Source: Phallusia mammillata (lineage: Eukaryota; Chordata; Ascidiacea; Phlebobranchia; Ascidiidae). Taken from it: a stretch of DNA of 64,000 bases. The translations under genes were made by a program, and so were the position numbers. A model generated the notes under the pieces. That model did no database searches and was not told the DNA's origin. It saw only the letters and a program-made list of their open reading frames with translations. The stretch spans positions 62,001 to 126,000 of the forward strand of contig QLIY01000131.1 in NCBI GenBank assembly GCA_003260075.1, read 5' to 3'. How positions within the stretch are numbered: position 1 is the stretch's first letter; every line of letters begins with the position of its first letter. Below are positions 10,201 to 25,100 of the stretch, piece after piece.

Positions 10201-13200
10201 ACTTCTTCGACTGTTCTTAAGTATTCCGTGTGTAGATTGTTGTACTGTGCCTGATATTGCTGTAACATCTGGTTCATGGATAGCCCCCCCCCCCCCCTCT
10301 CAAAATCAACTCAGAAACTTTTAACTGTGCATTTCTTTAAATAAAATGGGGGTGGTTAGCTTAATTGGGGATGATTTTTGGAGACCAGATTAAGAACCGT
10401 TTATGAATACGCCTTTGTAACGGGAATGGTTTAGCGTGTAAAGTGAATTTCAAGCTATGCTGTGAAGTTTTGACGCAAAGTTTAATATAAATGCTCGTAA
10501 TCATATTAGCTTGCACATTCTCTCTAACCTGTGCCGTCTGATTTTGCAACCGTTGATCAGAAGCTGTAACTTGTTCTTGCAAGATCCTCACATGCTCCTG
10601 CGCATCTTCGCCCAAAGCTTGTTCCTTTGCATCAAGCGCAGTTTCAATCTCCTTTAATCGTGACTTCAGTACTTCAAAGGCGCTCTTAGGAGCAGAAGAC
10701 AAACCCTCTGATGCCTGTTGGAGGACTTCCTGTGTCAGCAGAGGTTGAGGAGCTTGGAGGATGATTTTCTGGAAGACAGATCCATCTTGCATTAACTGAA
10801 GTGAAAGATCCTTGATCTGTTTTTCAAGATTAACAGCATCAATGCTTCTTTGTTGTTCAAGCTGTGACATGGCATTGTCGAGGTATTCTGCATAAGATTG
10901 TTTTTCCATGTCGGCCTTCGAAAGAGCCTCATCCTTTTGTTCAAGGATCGCCTCCAAATACTTTATCTTTTCATCTTCCTCGCCGGATGACATTAAAAAG
11001 TGAGTCTTTTCCTCTTCCCAACGCTTTCTGGATTCTGAAATCTCCTCCTCAAGAAGAAGATACTCTTCTTCATTGGTCGCGATCCTTGTTTCAAGATGGT
11101 GGATCTCTTCCAGTTTAGAAGACAATGCCGAGTTTAATTCGACCAGCTCGTCGGACAAGCCTTTATTTGCTTGTGTCAGATCCGTGTTTTCTGACTTCAG
11201 AGTTTCAGCATCAAGTTCATAGTCACTGATTTGTTCATTTTTGGCTCTCAAGTCCAACTTCAGCCTTCGAATGTCATCTAGATAGGCGGCGAGCATGTTA
11301 CTGATGTCAGCTACACTGGCGACTCCAAAACTTTGCAGGAGCTTCTTATGTTCTTCCCTGGTCTCCACTACCCCCTCTTGTTGCCGATGGATGACTCTAT
11401 CCTTCTCAGCAAGTTCTGACTTGAGATGGTTCTCATTCGATTCGTACTGCGTTGTCAAGGCACTCAGAGATTGGGTTTGAGAGATAAGCTCGGATACTTC
11501 GGTCTTGAGGCTGTGGTTTTCAGTTGTGGAGCCAGCTAGTTCGCTTTTCAGCCTCTTGCAATCTGAAACGAGCTCCGAAACCAGGCGTTCGCGTTTTTTC
11601 AGCTCTGCATGATTTGCATGAGCTTCACGTTTTAGTATTTCTGTGTCAGGATCTTCAGTGTTCTGGAAGGTTTCGTTGACAATCCTTTCATTCTCAGCTT
11701 GTTCTTCTTCCAACTGTCTCTCCAAAGCTTCGACCTTCCTAACGTTTTCCTTCATCACAGCATCAAGGTTACTCAACTCGTTGTTCTTCTCGTCAACCAC
11801 TGCTTCTAGATTTTCGCATTCTTCGTTTGCTTCATCCAACAAACGTTGCAATTCAGACATGGTTTCTTCATTTTCAGCCATTGCAGCTTCTAAGTCTTGG
11901 ATTTGATGGGCCGATTGGTTGTTTTGTTGTTCCAAATCTTTTACTGTTTCATGCAGTTTGTCAGATTCAACAGTCATTCTCTCTGTTAACTTTTCAAGTT
12001 TGCTCTCAGCGTCGTCTCGTTGGCTCTGCAAAAAGAAACGCTTTGCTGTAAGCGACGTTTAAATTGTATTTCAAAAGACTATCTGTGGAGTAAGTGATAT
12101 CAATTCTAAAACAATTAAGAGATACAACTTCAGTGATAAATAGAAGCAGCGGTTTAGAGCTACGGCATATTTTCTCAACCAAAAACAGGCCACAGTTTGA
12201 GCATTGGTTTGCAATAAAGTTGGATATGCAATTAACAGAAACCACACACATTGCACTATGGTACAGAAAAATGCATATTTACTTACTGTTGTTAGCTCTA
12301 ATTCTTTGGTGCACTTCTTTAGCTCTGCAGTGAGCCTTTCCGTAGTTTCGGTCAGTTCTTTAATCTTGCTTGCAAATTCGTCAATCTCGCTTTTAAAAGA
12401 TTCTTCCGCATTTTGAAGGAGGGTCTTTTCCTCTTCACCAATCCGAATCTTTTCCTCCAACTCTTTTACTTTTTCTTCCAGCTCAGAGCATCGACTTTGA
12501 GATACTTTGTCATCTTCCTCAAGCGATTGAAGTCGTTGGACAACAGCCGACTCTGATCGTCTTCTTTCTCGAAGTTTCTCGCGAATCAGAGCGTTCTCTT
12601 TCTCCAGACGCTTTTGGACTTGCTCGTAACTTTCCTTTTCGACTTGGAAAGCCGTGTTTAAATGATCACAATCACGCTGCAAGGCTTCGCATTTCAACCT
12701 GATCTTTGCATGTTCCTCTTTGTCGCCTTTCAACTTTTTAAGCTCTGCGTCATTTTCACTGAGCTTCCCATTCAAGTTTGTAATTTCATCATTGAAATCC
12801 TCGACTTGTTTTTCAAGATCCTTCACCTTGGCTTCCTCGTCAGCAAACTTAGTTAACATTTCTTCCGCAAGCTTCTTGTGGGAAGCAGCTTTTTGGGCAA
12901 TTTCCTCCAACTTGTTGAGTAACTTCTTTATTCCAGGTTCTTGCTCCCACAACTCTGGTTGAGTCGCTTTTAGTTGTTTTAATGTTTCTTCAATCACCTC
13001 CCTCCTAGCTTTGATCAAGTCATCTTCATCTTTACTTATTGGCGCAGATTGTAGTAGGGTTTCTTGTTGTATTGTAACTTCAGGACCTTGTGTTGTCAAT
13101 GCATGTTCTCTTGCACTAACTGCATCAGGTTTTTCCTGTTCAAGCGTCTTTATCTGGTTATGCAAGTCTTCTATTTGTTTAGTCGCGAGCACATTTTCTT

Positions 13201-16200
13201 CCTGCAGAGATGCAATCTGTTCGGACATATCAGGTGACAGAGATGATAAACTTTCTTCAAGCTCTTTGCATTTTGTCTCCAACGCCAGCTTATCATTCTC
13301 CAGGGCATCATTAGTTGATCTTAACTCGTCGATAATGATCGTTGCTTCATCACTCGAATCAGCCACCTCCAAATCGTGCAGTTTTGCTTCCAAGTCCCCA
13401 CAGCGATGGACTAGCTCTTCTCGTTCCAGTGACTGCTTCTCGAAGTCTTTGATAAGAGTTTCAAGCATCTTGACTTTCTCGGTCTTCTCCGCATCAAGAG
13501 CTTCGCACTTTGAGATCAAAACCTCACTGCCATCCTCCAGTTCTTTGATGCGGCTCTTAAGCGAAGTCAACTCTTGTGCGCTTGCCTCTCCCTGCCCGAG
13601 CGTTTTCTCTAGCTTGCGGATGCACTTCTGCGCAGAGCGTAATGCCTCCGTGCGTTCGGTCAATGACTTCTCCATTTTTGAAGTGCGCGTTTCCATAGCA
13701 ACTACCATCTCGTTCATGTCCTGGTTACAAGTTTGCAATGTCGAGATTTCAGCATCAAGTTCGGTGATGCGCTTTTGTTTTTCTTGTAGCTGTTGGTCAA
13801 GTTCAACCTTTTCATCACGCAACTTGGATATATCGCACTTCAGCTGCTCAACTGCATTGCCAGAGTCTGAAGACGCGTTAGCTAAAAGAGCCATTTCTTC
13901 CTGAAGTTTTAGCACCTGTTCAGACTTTTCCACAAACTCTGCTTGCAGCTGCTCATTGGCGGACTTCATATCGGTTAATTGCTTTTTCGATGAAGATAAT
14001 TCCTCCTCATGCTTTTTCACAGATGCGAGTAATTCTTTTCGCGACAACAGAGCAGCTTTCAACTTCCTCTGCAGCTGGTTTAACTTCTCATCAGCTTCAG
14101 ACTTCTGCAAGTTTTCTTGTTCCAAAGCAGCTTGTTGGCGAGATTCTTCAATTGATCTTAGATTCATTTGCAGATCCTGGATAACTTTATTCAGCCTTTC
14201 AACTTCGTCTTTGCTCTGGTTTAAAGCATTTTCTGAAGCAGTCAGTTCATTTTGAGAAGTGACAAATTTACTTTCGACTTCGTTAAGCTGGTTTTGATAC
14301 GATTCAACTTGACTAGCTAAGTTTATGTTTTCGGATTGTAACGTGTTCAATTCAGTTAACATGGACTGGTGACGTTGTACGTGATTTTCTACTTGAACTT
14401 GAAGATCATCGTGCGAACTTTGAAGCTTTTCATATGATCCAATCTGATTTTGTAATTTAGAGTTTTCTTCTTTTAGCTTCTGCAATTCAGTCAATGTTGC
14501 TTCATTATCATTTGACTTTCTTGACTCAAAATCCTCACATAGATTTCTTAGACGTGTGCACTCCTCACTGGTGGCTTCCAAATCACGTGTTTTCTCGTTT
14601 ATTTCGAGTTGCAACTCATTTAATTGCGTCTCCAGTTGGCACAACTTGGCTTGCTGTTGATTAGCATTGTCGTATGACGTCTGTAGTTCAAACTTAGCGT
14701 TTTCAAGTTCTGATTCTAACTCGTTTTGATTACGAAGTCCGTCTGCTTGTGCAATAGCAACTTGGAGCTGACTTTCCAAGTCTTGAATAACTTGATCTTG
14801 TGTTTCTGTTTTCTGGTTAAATTCGTCGTTTAGCTTATGAAGTTGCAATTCAATTTGTTCTTTACCGTCAATCGCACTGGCAAGGTCAGAGGTTAGATGA
14901 ACAATCTCTTCATGTTTGCGAGTCAATTCTTCAGCCTTTGTTTTTAAGTCATGTTGGAACGTGTTATTAGCGTTATGTAATTCCGCTACCTGGCCCTCCA
15001 TCTTCTGCAATTCTGCACATTGCTGCTCAAATTGTGTTTGCAAATTCGCAAACCCCCCCCCCTTTACCGTCAATCGCACTGGCAAGGTCAGAGGTTAGAT
15101 GAACAATCTCCTCATGTTTGCGACTCAATTCTTCAGCCTTTGTTTTTATTTCATGTTGGAACGTGTTATTAGCGTTATGTAATTCCTCTACCTGACCCTC
15201 CATCTTTTTTAATTCTGCACATTGCTGCTCAAATTGTGTTTGCAAATTCGCAACTGAAATGTTTAAATCTTTTATGACTTGTTCCCTGGCAGTGGTTTCA
15301 TCTTTGCTTTTCTTTAATAAATCTTCTAAAGAGGACTTTTCATCTTGCAATGCGTTGTTATCGGTAGTGATTTCTTTGATAGAAAGCTCAAGCTCTTTGA
15401 TAGAAGCACGCAGATCGATTATTTCAGCATTTAAACTCTGTAATTGACTTTCCTTTTCTTCTAAAAGAGAGTCATCGAAACTGGATTGCTGCATACTTTC
15501 ATTGGTGATCTCAGATCTTGGTGTGGACATGGAATCGTTAAGCTGTACTTCTAAGTTGGTTTTCTCCTCGTTTAATGATTCGTTGAGTTTCTCAGCTACT
15601 CCTGCTCTCGTCTCAGCATCCTTTAGTTTTGCCATCACTGATTTTCTGGACACAAGCGAAGCCTTTAACTTCCTCTGAGTGTCGCTCAATTGCTTTTCAA
15701 CCGCTGAGAGTTTGGTTGTGACGTTATCCGCTTCGTCTGTCGTTTCTGTGCTGGTCATTTTGGTTTCCATATTTGAAATTGTCGCCTTTTGTTGTTCAAC
15801 AGTTCCTTGTAAATCAGCAGCAGCTGAGGTTAAGCGCTTGACTTCGACGGTCAACTGTTCATTCTGCAACATTAAATAAAGTGTTAGATTTGGCATGAAC
15901 ATCGTAACACATTAGTTTCAAATTAGTCTAATGTAACATACAACCACGCAAAGCCAGACTTGGTATTTTTCAAAATACGCAGATTATAGCTATCGAAATA
16001 CATTTAAATCCACGTTGCTAAACAAGTTAAAAAGATTCCATTTTTCTGGGGTATTGGACTAGCTTACGACCACCTAAGTGCATTTTGACCACGAAAAGTA
16101 ACAGAAGAGGATACAAAAAAAAGTTACACGGCGGGTCATAATAGGAAACTATACTGTATTGAACAAAGTTGTGACTTACGTTTTTCAAAAGGTTTTCCTT

Positions 16201-19084
16201 TTCGTTCACCAAACTCTTCAGTTGTGTTAAAGTGGATTCATGCATAGATGAAAGTTCGTCACGTTCTTTGCTCAGCACAGCCGCGTGTTCACGATTTTTC
16301 TCCATTGCAACTTCCAATTCAGCAACTTTGTCCATCAGCTTTTCTTCGTTTTCTTGAGTAGAAACCAAAACATCTTGAGACTTCGCAAACATATCCTTTG
16401 CCATTTTCAGTTCCTCAACCAAAGTTTGTATCTGGATATTGTCATTTTGGCTCCTACTTTCTTTGAGAAGAGAGTTCTCTTTCTCCAAACTTCTTATACG
16501 CTCCTGCGCATCCACAATCGCCTCCTCTTCTTTGCATCTTCGTTTGTTTTCATCGTCTAACATCCGACTCACTCCCGCCAACTCTTCCTTCTTGTTGGAC
16601 AACTCTTTCACAAGTTCCTCATTAGTGCACTTAAGTTCATCAGTTTGTTCGCTCATCTTTGAGTTCTTGGGCTCAAGATCATTACACTCAGTTTTGAGTT
16701 GGTCAACCTCGGACTGTCTTAATTTCAAGCTGCTTTGTAATTCATTGAGTTGCTCAAACGTGTTTGATAATTCCAAATTCTTTTCTTCAAGTTGGTCAGT
16801 GAAATTTTGCTTGAGGATACGCAGAGCCTCTTCCTTATCATCCCATGCGTTTGAAACTTGAGCTTTAAGTTGGTTTATTTCACTTAGATGCTCATCAAGT
16901 TTATTATGCTGCTCTGACTGTGATTGATTTAGTTCTTCTTGTAAGGTAGCAATGGTTTGATTCAACTTATTCAGGTCTTGAAGTTGAGTGTTAAGCGCAT
17001 TTTCTTTTGCATCGACAGCATCTTGCAAGTCCTTTGACATTTGCAAACTGTCACCTAACTGGGATTTGTAACTCTCAATGGTTTTGTCCTGTTCTTCAAT
17101 TCTATTGGTGAGACCAGCGATCTCATCTTTCATCTTTTCCAGCTCATCTTCCTTAGATGACAGTGCATTCGAACTATTTTGCAAACTTTCCTCCACCATG
17201 ACTCGACTCTCATTTTGAAGCTCATCTATGGTCTTGTTCTTCACTTCAACCTCCCCCCCCCCCCCTTTGACATTTGCAAACTGTCACCTAACTGGGATTT
17301 GTAACTCTCAAAGGCTTTGTCCTGTTCTTCAATTCTATTGGTGAGACCAGTGATCTGANTCTATTGGTGAGACCAGCGATCTCATCTTTCATCTTTTCCA
17401 GCTCATCTTCCTTAGATGACAGTGCATTCGAACTATTTTGCAAACTTTCCTCCACCATGACTCGACTCTCATTTTGAAGCTCATCTATGGTCTTGTTCTT
17501 CACTTCAACCTCCTCTTCCAAAATTTGGGACTTATTTCTAAGTTCAGAAACTTCATTCTGAACTTCCTGTATGGACGTGGACAGCCCCCCCCCCCCTCTT
17601 CCAAAATTTGGGACTTATTTCTAAGTTCAGAAACTTCATTCTGGATTCCATGTAGGGATGTGGACAGATCTTCAATTGTTGATTGCAAGGAGTCCTGAAG
17701 GATTTTGCTTTCCTCCTTGCTTATGTTAAGTTTGTTTTCCATTTCGTTTAAAGAGTCTTCACACACAAGTTTCTCTTGTTCCTTGGATTTTAACTGATCC
17801 TGGATTTCTTGCAAAGATAATAAGGTTTCTTGCAGTTGTAATTGACTGTTCGTTAGGTTGTGTGATATCTCGTCAATTTTATGGGAAAGTGTATGAATTT
17901 CTTCATCCTTTAAGCGCAATTGTCCTTCTGCTGCTTCTACTTCCTCGTTGTACTTGGTGTTCTTTTCACAGTATTCAGTCACTGAGGATTTTAACTCACC
18001 AATGACCAACTCATTATGTTCAATGACCTGTTTGGCTTGAGACAGTTCTGTACAGGCCGCAGTTTTCAACTGGATCTCATTATTAACTTGATTTGAAAGC
18101 TCTTCTTTTTCCAGCTTCAGGCCACAGATGGCTGATTCAAGCTCAGAAATCATTTGTTGCATGTTGGAAGTTTGTTCATCATCAGAGAGACTTCTTGCTT
18201 CAAGTTGTTTCTTAAGAGTTTCATTTGTGTTGCTTAAATCCACCATCTTCACTTTAAACTCTTCCTCTGCATCAATTAATCTCTGTCGCTCCATCTCCAC
18301 TCTGTTCAGCTTCTCCAAGATCGCTTCCTGCCTCTTTGAGTCCTCCTCTTGAGATCGCAACAGTTGCTCCAGTTGTAAAGAGTGTGCCTGTTTTTCTTGT
18401 TCCACAGATGCAAGGATTACGGCTTTTTCTTCTTGAAGTTGGGAAACTAACGCACTTCTAGCTTCAAAATCTTGAGCAAATTTGTTCTTTTCCGTAAAAG
18501 ACTGTTGAAGCTGTTCTTGGATGACATGATGTTTCTCTTCTTCACTTTTTCTTGCCTCCAAGAGAGAAGAAAATTCACTCTTCACTTTAGAGAGCATTTC
18601 ATTCTTAACCTCCAGCTCTTCAGCAAGTTTTGTGTTTTCTTCTTTGGAAGATTGTAAAACCTGTTTGATCTGAGTCTGCTCTTCTTGTTTTGCTTCCAGA
18701 AGATCAGACAACTCACTTTTTACTTTTGAAAGCATCTCATCTTTGACTTGTAGCTCCTCTTGTGAACTGGACATCACTGATACAAGCTGTTCCTTCATTG
18801 AGGAAACCATCATATCTGACTCCCCCCCCCCCCACTGGACATCACTGATACAAGCTGTTCCTTCATTGAGGAAACCATCATGTCTGACTCTTCGTTTTTC
18901 TTCTGCAAGGTAACCAGTTCCTGAAACAACACATTAGCTGTTGGTTTTTAAAGTTGACTGAAATTTTTGACCACTGTAATATCGTGTACAGTAAGATATG
19001 TTATGTTTGTTTTCAAGTGTCAATTACACCAAGAAATGCAGAAAGTAGAATACTAATGTGAGAAGTTGAAGTTTGATCAAAACT

Positions 19085-19157
<73 letters not shown>

Positions 19158-22100
19158 TGAAACAACACATTAGCTGTTGGTTTTTAAAGTTGACTGAAAT
19201 TTCTGACCACTGTAATATCGTGTACAGTAAGATGTGTTATGTTTGTTTTTAAGTGTCAATTAAACTAAGAAATACAGGAAGTAGGATACTAATGTGAGAA
19301 GGATTTTGATCAAAGCTACCCCACTGTGTATGTAAAAAAAACTAGCTGCAACCCAATTCTGTGGTATGATATTCCTAACACTCAAGCTTAAGGACCGTAT
19401 AGCAATGGAAACAGAAAGCATACAACAGTGTTATAAAATCAAAGCCTAAAGGTTGTGTTATGTTTTGCTTTTTAACTGAAAAACTATGTAACTTTACAAC
19501 ACCGATCAATGTTCAAGAAGTGTTAAGAATTTCAATCCTACCTGTTCGAGGTCAGCAATCTGATCTACAAGGGATTTTATCTTCTCCTGTTCATCGTTAC
19601 CCTTCTTCTGAAGTGACTCCTCCAAAACCTGTTCACTCCTGTTGCTTGATGCTTTTGCCTCTTCCAGCTGGATGTGAAGATGCTTCATCTCTTCACTGAG
19701 CTTCTCATTGTCTGCTTTTGCATGCTTCAATTGGACTTGTACAGCACGAACTATTTTCTTTGCTTTTTCTTTATGTGCTTCATGTTTTGTTGCCTGTTGG
19801 CAAAAAGATAAATTGAAAATACAATCAACAATGAAATAGTTCAAACAAAGGACAACCAAAATGAATACATTAATACTGGGATCAGCCCTGAAGCATCGAT
19901 GCAGACCAGCAATCATGGTATACTTATTGATAAATCATAGTATGCCAGGTCTATTGAAGACGTTACACTGAACCAATCGGCCGATTCATTGTAACGTCTT
20001 TAATAGACCTGACGTACTATGATTAAAAGACCACTAAAGTTTACTCTGACCGAAATGGTATTTTTAAAGTTTATTTTAAAGTAGAAACTTTTTGTTAGGC
20101 TTTTTATAGTGTCAAATTTTAAGTAAAACTTGTCATGAAAATACAAAGCATGTACTACAAAGGAAACTAGGCCTGTTAACCAGGATGAATCGTACCTATA
20201 AACCAGTGGTTCCCAACCTTTTTCTAGTCACGGACCCTTTTTATAAATTTTATCGGACCGCGGACCCCTAACGTAATTTAGCCTTTTTTCGTTTCCTGCA
20301 TTATACGTTATTATACCTTTGTTTTTTTGGGGGCAGAAATTTAATCAACCTTCACAGTCCTTTAATCTCAATAAAGTTATGTACTGTGGCTGTCAATGCA
20401 CTAAAAGAGATTAATTTTCTAGTGTACTATACTTATAAGCACAAACAATTACTATTGTAATGTGTGTTGTGATGTCACAATGGAGGTAACAATTACAAGT
20501 TTTCCTGGCCCAAGGGTTTGATAAACAGTTTGCACTGATAGGATTGTAAAAACGGTTTGGGAACTTAAAAATGTTGCACTGTTATTAATCCTCCCCCCCC
20601 CCACTGAACCAATCGACCGATTCATTGTAACGTCTTTAATAGACCTGACGTACTATGATTAAAAGACCACTAAAGTTTACTCTGACCGAAATGGTATTTT
20701 TAAAGTTTATTTTAAAGTAGAAACTTTTTGTTAGGCTTTTTATAGTGCCCCCCCCCCAATACACATACATCACTGTTTAAAGCTTAGCAAACCACATACA
20801 TTCATCTAAGTATGCTGTAATAATAAACAGTCAATTTTTTATGCCTGAAAATATCCCCCCCCCCAACAATGATATAGTTCAAACAAAGGACAACTAAAAT
20901 TTACTCAGACTGAAATGGTATTTTAAAGTTTTTTTTGGTAGAAACTTTTTGTTAGGCTTTTTATATTCTCAAATTTTAAGTAAAACTTGTCATGAAAATA
21001 CAAAGCATGTACTACAAAGGAAACTAGGCCTGTTAACCAGGATAAATCGTACATATAAACCAAAAATCACACCCTAACTACCACAATACACATACATCAC
21101 TGTTTAAAGCTTAGCAAACCACATACATTCATTTAAGTATGCTGTAATAATAAACAGTCATTTTTTTATGAAAATAAAACATACCCATATTTTAATTTTC
21201 AATGGGCTCTTAATTACAGAAAAGAAGCATTTAGTAGTTCTCATTAACTTAGATTGATTTGAACCCGACATTATGAAATTATTAGTGGATTTTGCAGCAA
21301 GTGACAATCTTCTATTCTGGCCAATAATAGGCATGTAAGCACAACAACCCCCCCCCCATGGGCTCTTAATTACAGAAAAGAAGCATTTAGTAGTTCTCAT
21401 TAACTAAGATTTATTTGAACCCGACATTATGAAATTATTAGTGGATTTTGCAGCGAGTGACAATCTTCTATTCTGGCCAATAATAGGCATGTAAACACAA
21501 CGCGAGGTACACAAAACCTAGCTCAACTCTACGCAAACCATCACAAGACACCTGACATCAAAACACAGCCAATTTACATGATTAACTTACTCGTTATTCC
21601 AAATCACAAGGCTAAAAATACATAAAACACAATAAAGTAAAACAAAACACATGTCTTATGCAAAAAGCTAGAAAATGGCACTACAATAAACCTTGGTTAA
21701 ACCGGATTCGGTTAATCCGGATCTTCACCAAATCTGAACAATTTTTTTGGTCTAAACAGGTCCGGATTAACTCCGATTTGTTGTAATCAGTATTACATGT
21801 AAGAAGTAACACAGTATTGTTGCAAGCATGGTGTATTACCTGGTCCTTAAGAGCTGCTTCTGTTTCAGTCTTTGAATTGTTTAGTTGTTCAGTTAAACTC
21901 TGTATTTTATCTTCATACTGTGACGACTCCATCAATGAGTTGTTGGCGCTCTCAGTAAGACTTCTCACCTGAAAATGTAATTTCAAACTGGTAAAGTAAT
22001 TTGTCTAAACAATTTTCATGCTGTTCAAATCCTATTAAATGTTTAAAAAAAATATGTCGTCAAATGTGAGTAATTTTGTTTATGGTACTCCAGAAACCTT

Positions 22101-25100
22101 TTATTCTGTTTATGCAACAAAAATATAAATAATTTGGAACGAGGCTTATGTTTCAATTCTATTAGTGGGTTGTGCAACTTTATTACTGCACGATTATCTT
22201 ACTTAAGTGGGAATATATGCCATGAACAATCAATAGAACAAAAATAATTCCGTAACCTAATTTCTAAGGTTTACAATCGGAATGTTTGCAAAAGCTTGTG
22301 TGCCACTTTTAAATGCTCTGCATGCCACATTTGGCATGCATGCCACGTGTTGGACACCCCTGAAAAAGAGGTTAAATATGCATATGATACCACAATAGAC
22401 AGCTCTCACAAGCATAACTAAAATACTAAATTCCAGCCAGTACATATGTATCAGCACATTTTCCTAAAGTTCAAATGAGGTCACCACCCACCTTTTCCTC
22501 AAGGTCAAGCAAGGTTTTCATCCAAGATTCTTCTTTTCTTTCAGTGTCCTCCTGTAAAGATCTCAAGGTGGTTTCAAGGTCAAGTTTTTCTGACTGAATG
22601 TTGCTTAGTCTGTTTTGCAGTTCTTCACATTGTTGGATATACTTTGAAATTTCATCTGAAAAAAAAACATAGTAGTTTTTTTAACAGCATTAAAAAGACC
22701 AACAAAGATTAGTATCTGCACAACAATACGATATATAGGAAACACATTATTAATTGTTTCTTTTATGTTTTTTAGGATTACTTCCTGAGTATATTTGCAA
22801 AATTTAGGAAATAACAGTTTATCCCAAAAGGTAGAACCTATGACATTAAAAAGAAAAGTGTTAGTTATATCGCAAAACAGCTAAAACATTAGCATTTTAA
22901 TAGCCTACTAGTATTTGAATTTCATTCAAACAATGAAATGACTATGACAGACATGTACCTTTTGTTTGTGCATTAATAGTTTCATTAATCTGTTTCAATC
23001 GGTCAATTTCCTCATTCTTGCTTTGCACTGCAATGTTTAAAGCCTTCACTTGCTCATTCACGGCCTGCACCTGCTGGTCACGTTCGCTCAAGCGTGACTC
23101 AACCATGTAGTTAAGTTCATTCAGCTTTGAAAAAGAAACACAGATGTTATTTTGTAGAATTTTTTCCATCTTTTTAATACTTCAATCGAACAAGAAATGT
23201 GTTTTGTGTAAACAAGTCAAGAGATGTTTCATTACCAAGATCAAAAGCATTTCCAAAAAAGGTGAGTGCTAACTTTGAACATTTTAGTAATTTTACCTGT
23301 GCAATAATCTTCTTTTTTATAAAGCCTTAAACATTTTTCTAACGCGTATAAATGTTCAATTTACAGAATTTTTGTCACATTTTCGATTTAACACCATTAT
23401 TGAGGGTAGCTTTTACCACTTTGATGTAAAGGCCTTTGTACATAAAATTTTTGAGCCTCCTCTAAGTAACAACTATGAAAACAAACTAATAATAAACACA
23501 AAACTGTTACTGAATTGAGAGCATTTAAGTCAGTGGTTCTCAAACTCGGTTTTCGGGGCCGCATGCGGCTCCCAACTTCTTATTTTGCGGCTCGCAACAG
23601 ACCTCAGAAAACCACCAAACATTGCTATTTTAGCTTTCAAAGTCATTTTCTTTAGTGATTTTCTCAAGGTTTCGAATTTTTGCGGCTTCCTACACACTTA
23701 AAAAATACCATTTGGCCCCAACAATAAAAAAGTTTGAGAACAACTGATTTAAGTGAATGCATAAAACTAACCCCCCCCCCAAAAAATACCATTTGGCCCC
23801 AACAATAAAAAAGTTTGAGAACCACTGATTTAAGTGAATGCATAAAACTAGGCTATTGGCTAAAAAAATATTTACCTGTCTTTCACTTTCTGACTGAAGA
23901 GCCTCTTTTAACGTTTTCTTCTCTTCAGTGATCTTTGTAATTTCATCACCAAACTTTTGAACAAGTTCATTGCGCTCTTCCAGCCGCATGGTGGTGTCAG
24001 AGAGCTCATTTGTAAGTTTTTCTACAAGGAGTTCTCCTGATCGGACCTTCTGCGATGATTCTGTTAATCTTTCCTCAAGAAGACTAAATAATAACAAATA
24101 AATTTAAAATTATTCCTACAGCTTTTCACATTTTAACCATAGATATCATACCTGCAAGTTGATTTAAGATTTTCGACCAACTTGTCTTTTTCTGATAATT
24201 CTGCTTCCCATTTTTCCATTTCCTCAACCTAAAACATTTTATTCATTTTGTGCCAATTGCTTTTTTCAACAAAATTACACCAGTTTGATTTCACATATAT
24301 TAGAAATGAACAAAAAACAACTTTTAGGCTTTTCACAACAATTCATGTGATTTTAATCCCTTACAAAAGTGTGTTGACATGAGCAGTTAACTTCAAAACT
24401 AATTGTTACAAAAATCCAGGATGATATAGTTAGAAGATTAGAATTAACAACATCAAACATTTAATATCTTTTGTAAATTGATGACCTGAGCAATAAAAAT
24501 GTTTTTTTCTTAATTCTTAGGGTCGATATAATCTTTGTCAGGCAAATGCATAATTTTACATGACACATAATCAATTGAATTTCCTAAACAAAGCATGTAC
24601 AAAACTGTTTTAGTTTTTCTATAACCAACACTTACCTTTTGTTTAAGCTCTGTCACTTCACTTCTTGATTCTTTAAGCTCATTTTGCATCAGGGTCCGAT
24701 CTCTGTTGGACTCTTCCAGGGAAGATCGGAGGACAGTGAGTTCCTCCTCAAGATGAGAAGTAGCTCCCTGGTGATGTTGGGCAGCCTCCTGGATCTGTTG
24801 TTCCAGATGAGAAGTAAGATTGCTGACATCTCTTGCCTGAATTGCAAAATTTTATGTATGAAATTGTATGAATTGTTATATTTGTGATCACACTCCTTTG
24901 TGGCCAAATTTATGTAAGGGCAAACCCAATGATTGTTAAACTGTAGTTTGTGAAGCCTTCCAGGTGGTACACTAGTTTAGCTTAGTTAACAAGAATTGTA
25001 TCACAATACCATATTTTGCAATAAACTTTCAGGTTATGCATTGTGTATACATGTGTGATAATGATTTTTGTTATTATTTAACATGTTTCTGGCACAACAA

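Noticed and set aside
13011-13904. 297-codon Ser-rich + strand frame, and similar long + strand frames in 10864-18657 and 37330-37764
   Set aside because: Antisense shadows of giantin coiled-coil exons; Glu/Lys/Leu codons read backwards give Ser/Phe/Leu-rich frames.
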